NCBI GenBank assembly: GCA_000612485.1
Contig: CP007494.1
Location: 2,666,001-2,730,000 of the forward strand
Reading direction: 5' to 3'
Length of the DNA: 64,000 bases
Source: Bordetella holmesii ATCC 51541
GTDB taxonomy: Bacteria > Pseudomonadota > Gammaproteobacteria > Burkholderiales > Burkholderiaceae_B
In this document: positions 38,459-47,847 of the stretch, in pieces
How positions within the stretch are numbered: position 1 is the first letter of the stretch
How the letters are laid out: the number at the start of each line of letters is the position of its first letter
Made by a program: the position numbers and the translations under genes
The notes under the pieces: generated by a model
Databases searched by the model: none
Seen by the model: the letters and a program-made list of their open reading frames with translations, nothing else
What the model was told of the DNA's origin: nothing

Positions 38459-40002
38459 TCACCAACCTGCAAACCTTGCCCAGATACCCTCGATGCGATC
38501 GCCTCCCTGGCGCACCAGGTGATAGCGCGGGTGCTGGGCGCCGGTGGCGCACGCATGGTTGGACAGGATGCGCAGCAATGTGCCCACGGGGTAGGCGGCG
38601 ACGAGGTCGGCGACGGCCCCCTGCTCGATGCTGAGCACCCCGTGCTCTTGATTGGCGTCGCTCATGCGCAGCCCGGAGATAGGGCGGCCCAGACGGTCGC
38701 AAACCAGGCCATAGCCCTGGTCCACTGGCTGGCGGGCGGTGCCTCGGTCGCGGCTCATGGCCATCCAGCCGCCGTCGGTGATGATCCAGCCCCGGTCCGG
38801 TTGGTGGCCCAGCACCGTTACCAGAACCGACAGCGCGATCTCGTCGATGGTGCAGGCGCCGATCCCGGCCATGACCAGATCAAAGAACATATACACCCCG
38901 GCGCGTAGCTCGGTGACGCCATCGAGCTTGTGCGCATACCGGGCCGTGGGGGTGGAGCCCACGCTGACGATGGGGCAGGCATGGCCCTGGGCGCGCAAGC
39001 GTTGTGCCGCGTGCACGCAGGCGGCCCGTTCTTGCTCGGCCAGCGCCACGATGGCTTCGCGGCTGCGGCAGTTATAGGATTCCCCGCGTGGGTAAGCACG
39101 CCGGCCAGGGTTACGCCGCCCACGCGCAGGATGTCTGCGATGATCAGCAGTTCGGGATCGTCAGGCTTGAGGCCGCTGCGATGGCCGTCGCAATCGATCT
39201 CCAGCAGGCAGGGCAGATCAAGGCCGAGGCGGCTGCGCGCCTCGCACACGGCCTCGGCCGCGATGCGGTTGTCGAGGATGATCTTCAGGTCGCAGCCGGC
39301 GCGGCGCAGGCGGCCAACATGATCAAGCTTGTTGGGGGTGATGCCCACGGCATACAGAATGTCCGTAAAACCTGCCGCAAAAAATTGGTCCGCTTCCTTC
39401 AGTGTAGATACGGTGATCGGACCGGTTCGTCCGTCGCCGGCCGCCAGCGCCACTTCGATGCATTTGGCCGTCTTGACGTGAGGCCGCAGGGTCACACCCA
39501 ACGCGGCGGCGCGCGCGCGCATCATGGCCGTGTTGGCGTGCAGCCGGTCGATGTCCAGCAGCAACGCCGGTGTTTCGAGCGCATCGACAGCGGCGGCTTG
39601 GCGTGCAGCGCGATAGGAAACCCAGTCGTCATCGGTGATGCCCGGGGCGTCCTGAAGATGGGCCGGGTCCACGGGGTAGTATTGACAGCGTATCGGACCT
39701 TGCGTGGTTTGGACCGCGATCTCGGTGCGCATGAAGCAGGAGCCGCCTGGCGCGCCGACATCTTCGATATGGTCGAGCAGGGGCAGCAATTGCGGATCGA
39801 TTTGATATATGTCACCCATCACCCAGCGGCCGTCTGCGACGGGCACCAGGCCGGGCCAGTCACCAAAATCAACCAGGTAACCTGGCACGCGCCCCTGTCC
39901 CAGCGCGCGAGGCTGGGGCAAGCCGTGGCGGGCGGCAACGTGATTCAGATCATTGATTTCGCCGCTGCGTAGCGTGCCGTAGACAAAAACGTTTATGCTC
40001 AT
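38459..40002 (-). pseudogene. Fusion of a gamma-glutamylcyclotransferase-like domain to a D-threonine aldolase-type PLP enzyme, frameshifted
   Basis: Residues 1-120 match the AIG2/GGCT fold: VFVYGTLRSGEIN at the start and the acidic HIEDVG segment. After a linker (DDWVSYRAARQAAAV) an alanine-racemase-like barrel begins: DALETPALLLDIDRL, PHVKTAK with the PLP lysine. The second half (SVGSTPTARY, later HRPDRGWIITDGGWMAMS) fits the DSD1/D-threonine aldolase group. A C4 run (plus strand 39082-39085) is one base short; adding a G on the coding strand converts HAGNPITAA into HAGESYNCRSREAIVALA and joins both parts to 514 residues. Confidence 0.78.
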
Positions 40003-40073
40003 CAGAACCGCCTGTGGTTGTAGGCGGTAGTGTAAGTCACTGTAAGTCGATTTTCAGCGTGCGCCGGGCAGGC

Positions 40074-40104
40074 CTTGAAAAGCCCCTGTTTGGCCGCACA
40101 TTTA
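40074..40104 (+). promoter_or_regulatory. Heat-shock (sigma-32) promoter of clpB
   Basis: CTTGAAA (40074-40080) equals the sigma-32 -35 core; GCACATTTA (40096-40104) fits the -10 consensus CCCCATnTA with two differences; the spacer is 15 bases. It lies 58 bases before the clpB ATG, so heat-shock induction is expected. Confidence 0.7.
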
Positions 40105-40161
40105 GGTCATCGAGCCGGCTGAGGGTTATGGCATGGCTCTCATCACTGCCAACCGACTACT

Positions 40162-42764
40162 ATGCGATTCGACAAAGTTACCACCAAGTTCCAGCAAGCC
40201 CTGGCGGACGCGCAAAGCCTCGCGGCCCGCAATGACAATCCCTATATCGAACCCGTCCATGTGCTGGCCGCGTTGCTCGCTGACGCCGACAGCGGTGCGG
40301 GTAGCCTGCTGGCGCGCGCCGGCGTGGCCGTCAACCGGCTGCAGCCCGCACTGGAAACCGCCATGCGGGCGCTACCCCAGGTCGCCGGTGACGACAACGT
40401 GCAGATCAGTCGCGACCTTCAGGCCGTGTTGACGCGCACCGACAAAGAGGCCGCGCGCCGGGGCGACACCTTCATCGCCAGCGAGTTGTTCCTGCTGGCA
40501 TTGGCCGATGACAAGGGCGAAGCCGGGCGCATCCTGCGTGAAGCCGGCCTGCAGAAAAAAGCGCTGGAGACCGCCATCGATGCTGTGCGGGGCGGTGAAA
40601 AAATCTCCGAGGCCGAGGGGGAGTCCAACCGCGAGGCCTTGTCCAAGTACACCATGGATCTCACCGAGCGGGCCCGAGAGGGCAAGCTGGACCCGGTCAT
40701 TGGTCGTGACGACGAAATTCGGCGCACCATTCAGATTTTGCAGCGCCGCACCAAGAACAATCCCGTACTCATCGGCGAGCCGGGCGTAGGCAAGACCGCC
40801 ATCGTCGAAGGGCTGACCCAGCGCATCGTCAACGATGAGGTGCCCGAGACGCTGCGTGGCAAGCGCGTGCTGTCGTTGGATCTGGCGGCCTTGCTGGCAG
40901 GCGCGAAGTTCCGCGGCGAATTCGAAGAACGTCTGAAGGCCGTCCTCAAAGAGCTTTCACAGGACGATGGGCAAAACATCGTCTTTATCGATGAGTTGCA
41001 CACCATGGTCGGCGCCGGCAAGGCCGAGGGCGCCATGGACGCGGGCAATATGCTCAAGCCGGCGCTGGCGCGCGGCGAACTGCACTGCATCGGCGCGACC
41101 ACGCTGGATGAGTACCGCAAGTACATCGAGAAGGATGCCGCGCTGGAGCGCCGCTTCCAGAAAGTGCTCGTGGGCGAACCCGACGTGGAGTCGACCATCG
41201 CCATTCTGCGCGGCTTGCAAGAGCGCTACGAAATCCACCACGGCGTGGAGATCACCGATCCGGCCATTGTCGCGGCGGCCGAGTTGTCGCACCGGTACAT
41301 CACGGATCGCTTCCTGCCCGACAAGGCTATCGATCTGATCGACGAGGCCGCGTCGCGCATCCGCATGGAAATCGACTCCAAGCCCGAAGTGATGGACAAG
41401 CTGGATCGTCGCATCATTCAGCTCAAAATCGAGCGCGAGGCCGTCAAGAAAGAAACCGATGATGCGTCCAAGCGCCGTCTGGCTGTCATCGAAGAGGAAC
41501 TCGAGCGCCTGCAGCGCGAGTACAACGACTACGAAGAAATCTGGAAGGCCGAGAAGGCTGCGGTGCAGTGCACGCAGTCCATCAAGGAAGAAATCGACCG
41601 CGTACGCGCCGACATGGCCGAGCTGCAACGCAAAGGGCAGTTCGACAAGCTGGCCGAGTTGCAGTATGGCAAGCTGCCTGAGCTCGAAGCGCGCCTGAAG
41701 GCGGCCGATATGGCCGAAGAGGACGTCGAGCGCGCGGAGGTCGCCGGCGGTAAGCCGCGCCTGCTGCGCACGCAGGTCGGTGCGGAAGAGATCGCCGAGG
41801 TCGTCTCGCGTGCCACGGGCATTCCGGTGTCCAAGATGATGGAAGGCGAGCGCGACAAGCTGCTGCACATGGAAGATGCGCTGCATCAGCGCGTGGTGGG
41901 GCAGGAGGAGGCTTGCAGCCTCGTGGCCGACGCCATCCGTCGATCGCGGGCAGGGCTGGCCGACCCCTCCAAACCGTATGGCTCTTTCCTGTTTCTGGGG
42001 CCGACCGGCGTAGGCAAGACCGAACTGACTCGAGCGCTGGCCGATTTCTTGTTCGACTCCGAAGAGCACATGATCCGCATCGACATGAGCGAGTTCATGG
42101 AGAAGCACTCGGTGGCTCGCCTCATTGGCGCGCCCCGGGCTATGTGGGTTACGAAGAAGGCGGCTATCTCACGGAAGCCGTGCGCCGCAAACCCTACAGC
42201 GTGGTCTTGCTCGATGAAGTAGAAAAAACGCATCCGGATGTGTTCAACGTCCTTCTGCAGGTGCTCGATGATGGGCGTCTGACCGATGGGCAGGGTCGTA
42301 CGGTGGACTTTCGCAATACCGTCATCGTGATGACCTCCAATCTGGGTTCGCAGCAGATCCAGAGCATGACGGGCAAGCCCTATGAGGTGATCAAGGACGT
42401 AGTGATGGAAGAACTCAAGCAGACGTTGCGGCCCGAGTTCCTCAACCGCATCGACGAAGTGGTGGTTTTCCACGCCTTGGACGCGCAACACATCGAGTCC
42501 ATCGCGCGCATTCAGATCAGGCGTCTGGCCGAGCGCCTGGAGAAGCAGGAGATGCAGTTGGAGGTCACCGACACGGCGTTGTCGGAAATCGCCCGCGTGG
42601 GTTTCGACCCGGTGTTCGGCGCGCGGCCACTCAAGCGCGCCATTCAGCAGCAGATCGAAAACCCTGTGGCCAAGCTTATTTTGCAAGGGGTGTTCGGGCC
42701 GCGCGATGTCGTGCCGGTCGACTATCGCGACGGCAAGTTCGTCTTTACGCGCACGCTGCAGTAA
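40162..42764 (+). pseudogene. clpB: Disaggregase ClpB, frameshifted in the second ATPase domain
   Basis: Hsp100 chaperone that works with DnaK to dissolve aggregates; 867 residues if restored. Walker A of the first ring is [13 protein letters not shown], Walker B VFIDELH; the coiled-coil middle domain spans about 410-520; the second Walker A is [16 protein letters not shown]4 run at 42133-42136 is one base short: a fifth C restores [28 protein letters not shown]. As written the protein ends at 42222 without Walker B of the second ring. The intact heat-shock promoter and otherwise perfect sequence make a sequence error likely. Confidence 0.9.
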
Positions 42765-42800
42765 AGGCACTCCAAGGCTAAGGCCGGGCGCGATGAGCGG

Positions 42801-42843
42801 CACCCCAAGAGTTGGACACCCATCCGGCCCTTGGGGTGTTTTT
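42801..42843 (+). terminator. Terminator of clpB
   Basis: CACCCCAAG (42801-42809) pairs with CTTGGGGTG (42830-42838), followed directly by TTTTT. The 20-base loop is long but the stem plus T-run is a typical intrinsic terminator, 37 bases after the clpB stop. Confidence 0.75.
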
Positions 42844-43361
42844 CATGGCGACTACGATGAGCAAGTCCAGCGGTCCGTGAACAAACCAACGATGCGTCAC
42901 GGATGTGACCGAGTTCGGTATTCGAAGCGACAGGCGGTATCTCTCGCCTGTGCAGGACCGGTCTAACGGTGGCATCGTGTTCTATACGATTCAGCGGCAC
43001 CGCCCTTCGCGCGGGTGAGCCGTATGCCCAGAAAGGCGCCGGCCATGCCTGCCTGGCCGTACCCACTCGTCGAACGGAGTCTGATGCAGAGGATGTTCCC
43101 CTACGCGAAACTGGCTTGACTCCGCGGTGGGGGACGTTGCCTGAATCGTTGAGCGGCAACGCCGTCCACGCATCGACAAGAATTGGTATCGGGTGGATTT
43201 GCTGTTGTTTCATCGCAAGGCGCGCTGCGAGGTTGTCATTGACCTGCAGCTTGACCCCTACCGATGCGGGGCTGATACATAGGTACTGCAACCAAGCCAA
43301 GGATCAGCGGACCTCACTGAATGACAATAACATGTTATTTGCTGCTATGTGCAGAGCCGCC
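42844..43361. other. Gene-poor region with debris
   Basis: About 520 bases between the clpB terminator and the flavoreductase end. Apart from the nuclease remnant listed separately (43154-43282) I recognise no coding sequence. All longer frames are unsupported. The region looks like the residue of accessory DNA. Confidence 0.5.
43154..43282 (+). pseudogene. Remnant of a YhcG/DUF1016 PD-(D/E)XK nuclease
   Basis: 42 codons read RQRRPRIDKNWYRVDLLLFHRKARC and go on EVVIDLQLDPYRCGAD to TAG. This matches the nuclease core of YhcG/PDDEXK_1 proteins, where R-x-R-I-x(4)-(F/Y)-x-(I/V)-DL-(L/V)-F(Y/F)H is followed by VV(I/E)L(K/Q). The catalytic Asp of VDLLLF and the VIDLQ position (usually VELK) are recognisable. 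Neither the N-terminal domain nor the C terminus is present. Confidence 0.65.
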
Positions 43362-44693
43362 TCAATAGACGTCTCGGCGCAGGCGGCCGTCGGCGCGCAA
43401 CGCGAGTAAAAGCGGTACGCCGAGGATGTCGCTCAGCGCGTCATCTACACCTTGGGCCATGCCGTGCAGGCTTCCGCAAATGGCTATCGTCGCTCCGTTG
43501 TCGACCCAACTTCGAAGGGCGTCGGCGCGTTCGCGCAACCTATCCTGCACATAGCCCTGGCCCTGACGCGAGTAGACCAGATCGAGTTGCGCCAGCATCC
43601 CGGTTGCCTTCCACGCCCGCAGTTCGTCCTCGAGCAGGGCGTCGTATGCCGGGTGCCGTTCACCATACACGAGCCAGTTGCGACCGTGGCCCGCCGCCAC
43701 GCGTGCCTTGAGCCAGGCTCGTAGACCTGCCAGCCCGGTGCCATTGCCGATGAGCACGAGGGGCATGGGCCCAGGTGGCAGATGAAAGCCCGGGTTGCTG
43801 CGTACACGCAGCGCCACCTCCCCGCCGATAGGGCATCGCTGTGTCAGCCAACCGCTTCCCAGGCCCAAGGTGCCGTCGGCATGGCGTTGTTGCCTGACCA
43901 GCAATTGCAGGCAGCCGTCAGCGGGCAGCGAGGCAATCGAGTACTCGCGCGGGTTTTGTAGTGGAGTCTGGGGCGCGGTGCGCGGGCCGACTTCGGCGAT
44001 ATCTCCCGCCTGCCAGAAGACCTCCGTCTGGCAGGTCAGGCTCACCAGATAGCAGGGGCCTGCTGAGCTTCCCGGATTCAGATGCTGGCGCGCTGTCAGG
44101 CGCCAGGTTTGGTAGTCGGGAGCCTGCCATACCTGCGGGTCGGCCGCGCCGCAGATGGCCGCCAGTTCGCGTTGCCAATGGCGCAGCGCCGCCGGATCGG
44201 CCCGGTCTACCTCGACGCGGTCAAAGAGCCGTTGTGCCTTTTGGGCAGCCAGCCACTGGTCCAGCTCGCGGCCAAATCCGCAAAAGCGGGCGTAGCTGCT
44301 GTCGCCCAGCGCCAGCAGTGCATAACGCAATTGGGGCAGGCTGCCGTGCATGACAGGGCGCATCACCTGTTGGGCAAAACGCGCTGCGCCATCTGGCGCG
44401 TCGCCCTCGCCATAGGTACTCACCACAAGGAGAGCGCGCGTGCAGCGGGCCAGGCACGGCGCGTCGACCTGATTCAACGGCACGACCACCGCGACCTGTC
44501 CGGCCGCACGCAGCGCCTCGGCGCTGCGCTCGGCGAGTTCCTGAGCAAGTCCGGTCTGACTGGCGTGGGCGACCAGCCAGGCTTCGGCCTGTGCAAGGGG
44601 CACAGGCGTTGGCCTGCTGCGGCGCCAGGCCCGCCAGCTCAGCAGCAGCCAGGCGATGACAAGCACGAGGGCCGTTGCCACACGGGCTGTCAT
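43362..44693 (-). CDS. Membrane-anchored NADPH flavodoxin/FNR-type reductase
   Basis: 443 residues resembling the flavoprotein part of sulfite reductase. An N-terminal membrane helix (VATALVLVIAWLLLSW) anchors it; a flavodoxin domain follows (VVSTYGEGDAPDGA, LLALGDSSYARFCGFG), then a ferredoxin-reductase part (REYSIASLPADG for FAD, LVLIGNGTGLAGLRAWL and VYGERHPAYDALLEDEL for NADPH). It should deliver electrons from NADPH to a membrane partner. Last gene of the Fur-controlled operon; the ApbE stop overlaps its ATG. Confidence 0.88.
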   Translation of the reverse strand: MTARVATALVLVIAWLLLSWRAWRRSRPTPVPLAQAEAWLVAHASQTGLAQELAERSAEALRAAGQVAVVVPLNQVDAPCLARCTRALLVVSTYGEGDAPDGAARFAQQVMRPVMHGSLPQLRYALLALGDSSYARFCGFGRELDQWLAAQKAQRLFDRVEVDRADPAALRHWQRELAAICGAADPQVWQAPDYQTWRLTARQHLNPGSSAGPCYLVSLTCQTEVFWQAGDIAEVGPRTAPQTPLQNPREYSIASLPADGCLQLLVRQQRHADGTLGLGSGWLTQRCPIGGEVALRVRSNPGFHLPPGPMPLVLIGNGTGLAGLRAWLKARVAAGHGRNWLVYGERHPAYDALLEDELRAWKATGMLAQLDLVYSRQGQGYVQDRLRERADALRSWVDNGATIAICGSLHGMAQGVDDALSDILGVPLLLALRADGRLRRDVY

Positions 44694-45679
44694 AGGCGGA
44701 CTACGTCGAGCGCCAGGAAGGCCGGGGTGGGTGCCAGCCGCAAGCCGTCACGGTCCCGCGCGATGAACAGTGCCGCCAGATCGTGGCGCCGGGCATAGTC
44801 CATTCCGTCGGCTTGCCCCATGACCGTCAGGGCCGTGGCTAGCGCGTCGGCTTGCATGCAACCGGTATGCACTACCGTGACCGAGGCCACGTCGTTGTCC
44901 AGGGGCCGACCGCTACGCGGATCCAGGGTATGCGCGTAGCGGCGTCCCTCGTGCTCACCGTAGCGGCGGTAGTCGCCCGAGGTGGCAATCGCCAGGTCTT
45001 TCAGGGGCACGCTCAGGGCGTGCGATCCGCTGCCGTCAGGCACCTCGATGGCAACGCGCCACGGTTGCCCGTCGGGGCGTACGCCACGCGCACGTAACTC
45101 GCCGCCGACCTCGATCAGATAGTGCTGCAGACCCAGTGCATCCAAGGCCCGCGCAGCGGCGTCGACTCCATAGCCTTTGGCGATGGCTGACAGATCCAGC
45201 CGCAGACCGCCGGGCTGCAAAGCCAGACCGCGAGGCAGGTCCAGTGCCAGACGCTGCCAGCCACACCGTGCGCCCGCCTGAGCGAGCAGCGCGGCGGACG
45301 GCGGTTCGGAGACATCGCGACGTGGCCCGAACCCCCACATGTCTACCCATTCGCCCAGGGTAGGATCGCAGGCGCCACTCGTTTCACCGGCCAAGGCCAG
45401 CGCATAGGCCAGCACGTGCAGTAACGCAGGTGGCAGCGCATGCCAGCCGGCTGGCGCACGGTTGAAACGCGCCAGATCCGAGTCCGGGTCCCAATGGCTC
45501 ATTTGTGACACGACCTCGTCCAACGCCGTCTGCACTGCCGCGCGGATAGGCGCGTCTGACAGACAGAGCGAGGCCGATAGGCGCGCCGACCAGGTCGTAC
45601 CCATGGTGGCGCCGGTCAGCGCAACGGCACGGTATAGCGCCGCGCCGTAGTGCCGGACCGGCAGGATAGTGTGCTGCAT
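44690..45679 (-). CDS. apbE: FAD:protein FMN transferase (ApbE)
   Basis: 329 residues, ApbE family: MGTTWSARLSA, SHWDPDSDLARFNRAP, LDLSAIAKGYGVDAAARAL and the Mg site with Asp/Thr near SVTVVHTGCMQADALATALTVMG. It attaches FMN from FAD covalently to Thr/Ser of exported proteins. Typical ApbE proteins are exported; here the N terminus (MQHTILPVRHYGAALYRAVALTG) is not a clear signal peptide. Its neighbour DUF2271 protein has a candidate target sequence. Confidence 0.92.
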   Translation of the reverse strand: MQHTILPVRHYGAALYRAVALTGATMGTTWSARLSASLCLSDAPIRAAVQTALDEVVSQMSHWDPDSDLARFNRAPAGWHALPPALLHVLAYALALAGETSGACDPTLGEWVDMWGFGPRRDVSEPPSAALLAQAGARCGWQRLALDLPRGLALQPGGLRLDLSAIAKGYGVDAAARALDALGLQHYLIEVGGELRARGVRPDGQPWRVAIEVPDGSGSHALSVPLKDLAIATSGDYRRYGEHEGRRYAHTLDPRSGRPLDNDVASVTVVHTGCMQADALATALTVMGQADGMDYARRHDLAALFIARDRDGLRLAPTPAFLALDVVRL

Positions 45680-45685
45680 GAGCGT

Positions 45686-46486
45686 TTACGGACGCAGCAC
45701 TTCCAGGGTGCCGGCATAGGTGAGGCGGCGCATCGTGGCCTGGGGCACGTTCACCGCGTGGTCTTCGTGCCGGGCTTCGACCCAGTACATGCCGGGATGC
45801 GGCCATTTGACCTGGAACTTGCCCTGTGCATCCGTCTTGAGGGCGATTTCACCGACCTGGTCGCGGTAGCGGCTGCCATCGGGCACGATGGTGACCTCCA
45901 GGCCGGCGGCCGGTTTGCCGTCGACCATCATCTGGAAGGTTGCTGCCTCATCGGAATACAGATCATTAGGATGGCTGATGGCGACCAGTTCGAGCCCGCG
46001 GCCGATGGGCTTGAGGGCCGTCGGCTTGCCCGAGGTCACGAAGGTCTCGACGCGCCCCAGAGACTGGGTGATTTCGAGGTCCTGGGCCTTGGCGGGGACG
46101 GCCTGCGCCAGGCTGTCGGCCTTGCCGAAATAACGTTTGGGCTTGCCATCCTCTTTCCACCGCGCGAACACGCCGTCGTTGACGACGGCCAGCCGGTAGG
46201 TGCCGGTTTGCGCCAGTTGCAGATCGAAGGTGCTGCGCAGCTTGCCGCGATGTTCGTTCTCAGCCTGAATCTGGCTGCCGTCCGGGGCGAGGATGACCAG
46301 ATTGTCCAGGCGCAAGGGAGCGTGATTGGCGTAGAACTTATCGTTGCTGACCGCGCCGTCAATCGTCACCCAGCTGTTGGCGCCGGACAGGACGGTCGAG
46401 GAAGGCAGCAACCACATGTCGTGTGCCTGTGCGGCCAGCGGCAGTGTGAGGGCGGCGGCAAGACTCAGTTTGGCCAAGAGCGTCAT
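45686..46486 (-). CDS. DUF4198 periplasmic protein
   Basis: 266 residues from ATG 46486, signal peptide ending PLAAQA, mature start HDMWLLPSSTVL typical of DUF4198. The fold is predicted to be beta-sandwich, with an Ig/carboxypeptidase-regulatory-like repeat near the end (ALKTDAQGKFQVKWPHPGMYWVEA). Histidines near the mature N terminus may bind metal. The family is common in siderophore- and cobalt/nickel-related loci. Confidence 0.88.
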   Translation of the reverse strand: MTLLAKLSLAAALTLPLAAQAHDMWLLPSSTVLSGANSWVTIDGAVSNDKFYANHAPLRLDNLVILAPDGSQIQAENEHRGKLRSTFDLQLAQTGTYRLAVVNDGVFARWKEDGKPKRYFGKADSLAQAVPAKAQDLEITQSLGRVETFVTSGKPTALKPIGRGLELVAISHPNDLYSDEAATFQMMVDGKPAAGLEVTIVPDGSRYRDQVGEIALKTDAQGKFQVKWPHPGMYWVEARHEDHAVNVPQATMRRLTYAGTLEVLRP

Positions 46487-46511
46487 ATTCAGGACTCCGA
46501 AAGAGGTGAGG

Positions 46512-47027
46512 TTAGGGTTTGATCTGCACAGCAATGTCGCCCAGCTCGTGTTCGCCTTTGGCGGTCTGTCTGGCCGCAGACTGGGGAGGCCAGACAAAGG
46601 GCAGGCGCAGCAGCTCACGGCCGCCGACTTCGCGAGCGGCTTCGACCACGACCGCGTAACGGCCCGGTTTGAGATCGGCCAACGGCTTTGATTTGTCCGT
46701 GAACGCCAGCTCATGCCGGCCCGCCGGCCGTGTCGCTGCGCTGACGCCATCGACCGGGAATTGCTGATTGCGGCCGCTGCGGCGCCACCATTGGCGCATG
46801 TCCTTGAGCCACTCGGTACCCTCGTTGTTTTTCTTGGCGACGTCATACCAGACGGCCAAATCACCCGCCACGCTCTGGTCGTCGCGTTCGATCCAGATGG
46901 CGACATAAGGGCGGTGGTACTCGGCGACATCCAGCCGGGGGATGTCCACGGTGACATTCAGGTCCGCCGCTTGGGCCGTGCGCGCGATGGCACCGGCCAG
47001 GACGAGGGAGAGCAACAGTTTGCGCAT
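46512..47027 (-). CDS. DUF2271 periplasmic protein with candidate flavinylation site
   Basis: 171 residues from ATG 47027; signal peptide ending RTAQAAD. The mature part begins with a beta-strand DLNVTVDIP; Trp-rich WLKDMRQWWRRSG precedes DGVSAATR (residues 93-100). This resembles the ApbE target motif Dxx(S/T)GA(S/T), with Gly replaced by Ala and Thr99 as the possible FMN acceptor. ApbE lies two genes away in the same operon, which supports the idea. Confidence 0.82.
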   Translation of the reverse strand: MRKLLLSLVLAGAIARTAQAADLNVTVDIPRLDVAEYHRPYVAIWIERDDQSVAGDLAVWYDVAKKNNEGTEWLKDMRQWWRRSGRNQQFPVDGVSAATRPAGRHELAFTDKSKPLADLKPGRYAVVVEAAREVGGRELLRLPFVWPPQSAARQTAKGEHELGDIAVQIKP

Positions 47028-47047
47028 AACGATTTCCGCGAGAGCGA

Positions 47048-47674
47048 TCAATGAATGAAAAGCAGTGCCAGCACGACAGGAATCACCACGCCCAGACCGA
47101 CCATGGGCCAGGTAGCGGCGCGATGCCCGGCGTGCATTTTCAACAGCACCAGCCCGGTCAGGGAGAAGACCAGACAGGCCAGGGCGAACAGATCCAGAAA
47201 CCAGCTCCAGGCCAGGCCGGTGTGGCGGCCCTTGTGCAGGTCATTGAGGTAGGAAATCCAGCCTCTGTCGGTGCGCTCGTATTCGACTTCGCCGCTCTGG
47301 ATGTCGATGGACAGCCAAGCATCGCCGCCCGCTCGCGGCAACGATAAATACGCTTCCTCGGAAGACCACTCGGGTTTGACCCGCAAAGCGTCAATGCCGA
47401 ACTCGCGTTCCAGCCACGCGCCAGCACTCTGCGGCAGCCGTGCCGCGCGTCGCGTGGCGGCCTCTTTGACCGCCGCGAGCTCCGCGTATGGCAGCCGGGT
47501 GTGGCGAGTTTCGACACGGGCCTTGCTTTCGATGTGCGAGGCGTTGTTGAGGGTCAGGCCCGTGAAGGCGAACAGCAGCATGCCCAGCAGGCAGATTGCC
47601 GAGCTGATCCAATGCCAAGTGTGTAGTGTTTTTAGCCAGTAGGAGCGTCGCTGGCTGGCGTGTCTCTCTTTCAT
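47048..47674 (-). CDS. PepSY-associated transmembrane protein
   Basis: 208 residues from ATG 47674. A first membrane helix (LHTWHWISSAICLLGMLLFAFTGLTL) is followed by a periplasmic PepSY-like region with YLSLPRAGGDAWLSIDIQSGEVEYER, then two more helices (WSWFLDLFALACLVFSLTGLVLL, VGLGVVIPVVLALLF). The His in LHTWHW and in LHKGRHTGLA lie at membrane edges and may bind heme. First gene of the operon, just behind the Fur box; probable transmembrane electron carrier. Confidence 0.88.
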   Translation of the reverse strand: MKERHASQRRSYWLKTLHTWHWISSAICLLGMLLFAFTGLTLNNASHIESKARVETRHTRLPYAELAAVKEAATRRAARLPQSAGAWLEREFGIDALRVKPEWSSEEAYLSLPRAGGDAWLSIDIQSGEVEYERTDRGWISYLNDLHKGRHTGLAWSWFLDLFALACLVFSLTGLVLLKMHAGHRAATWPMVGLGVVIPVVLALLFIH

Positions 47675-47707
47675 TGTGCAGTGCCGCAAGGGTGCCGAAT
47701 TCTAACA

Positions 47708-47726
47708 TTTAATGAGAATCACTCTT
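47708..47726. promoter_or_regulatory. Fur box upstream of the PepSY-ApbE operon
   Basis: TTTAATGAGAATCACTCTT matches 13 of 19 positions of the Fur consensus and contains the classical AATGAGAATCA half. It is 34 bases upstream of the PepSY gene start and could also affect the divergent HdeD-like gene. Confidence 0.65.
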
Positions 47727-47847
47727 AAATGGGCTGGTTCTGCGGTTATTTCAGGGTGTTTCGTGGCGGCGTTGTGGCGCGGGGACGGATCGGGCGATAA
47801 GATGTACTCAACCCGCCCCCCTGGGCTGATCTTCCTTGGAGATAACC

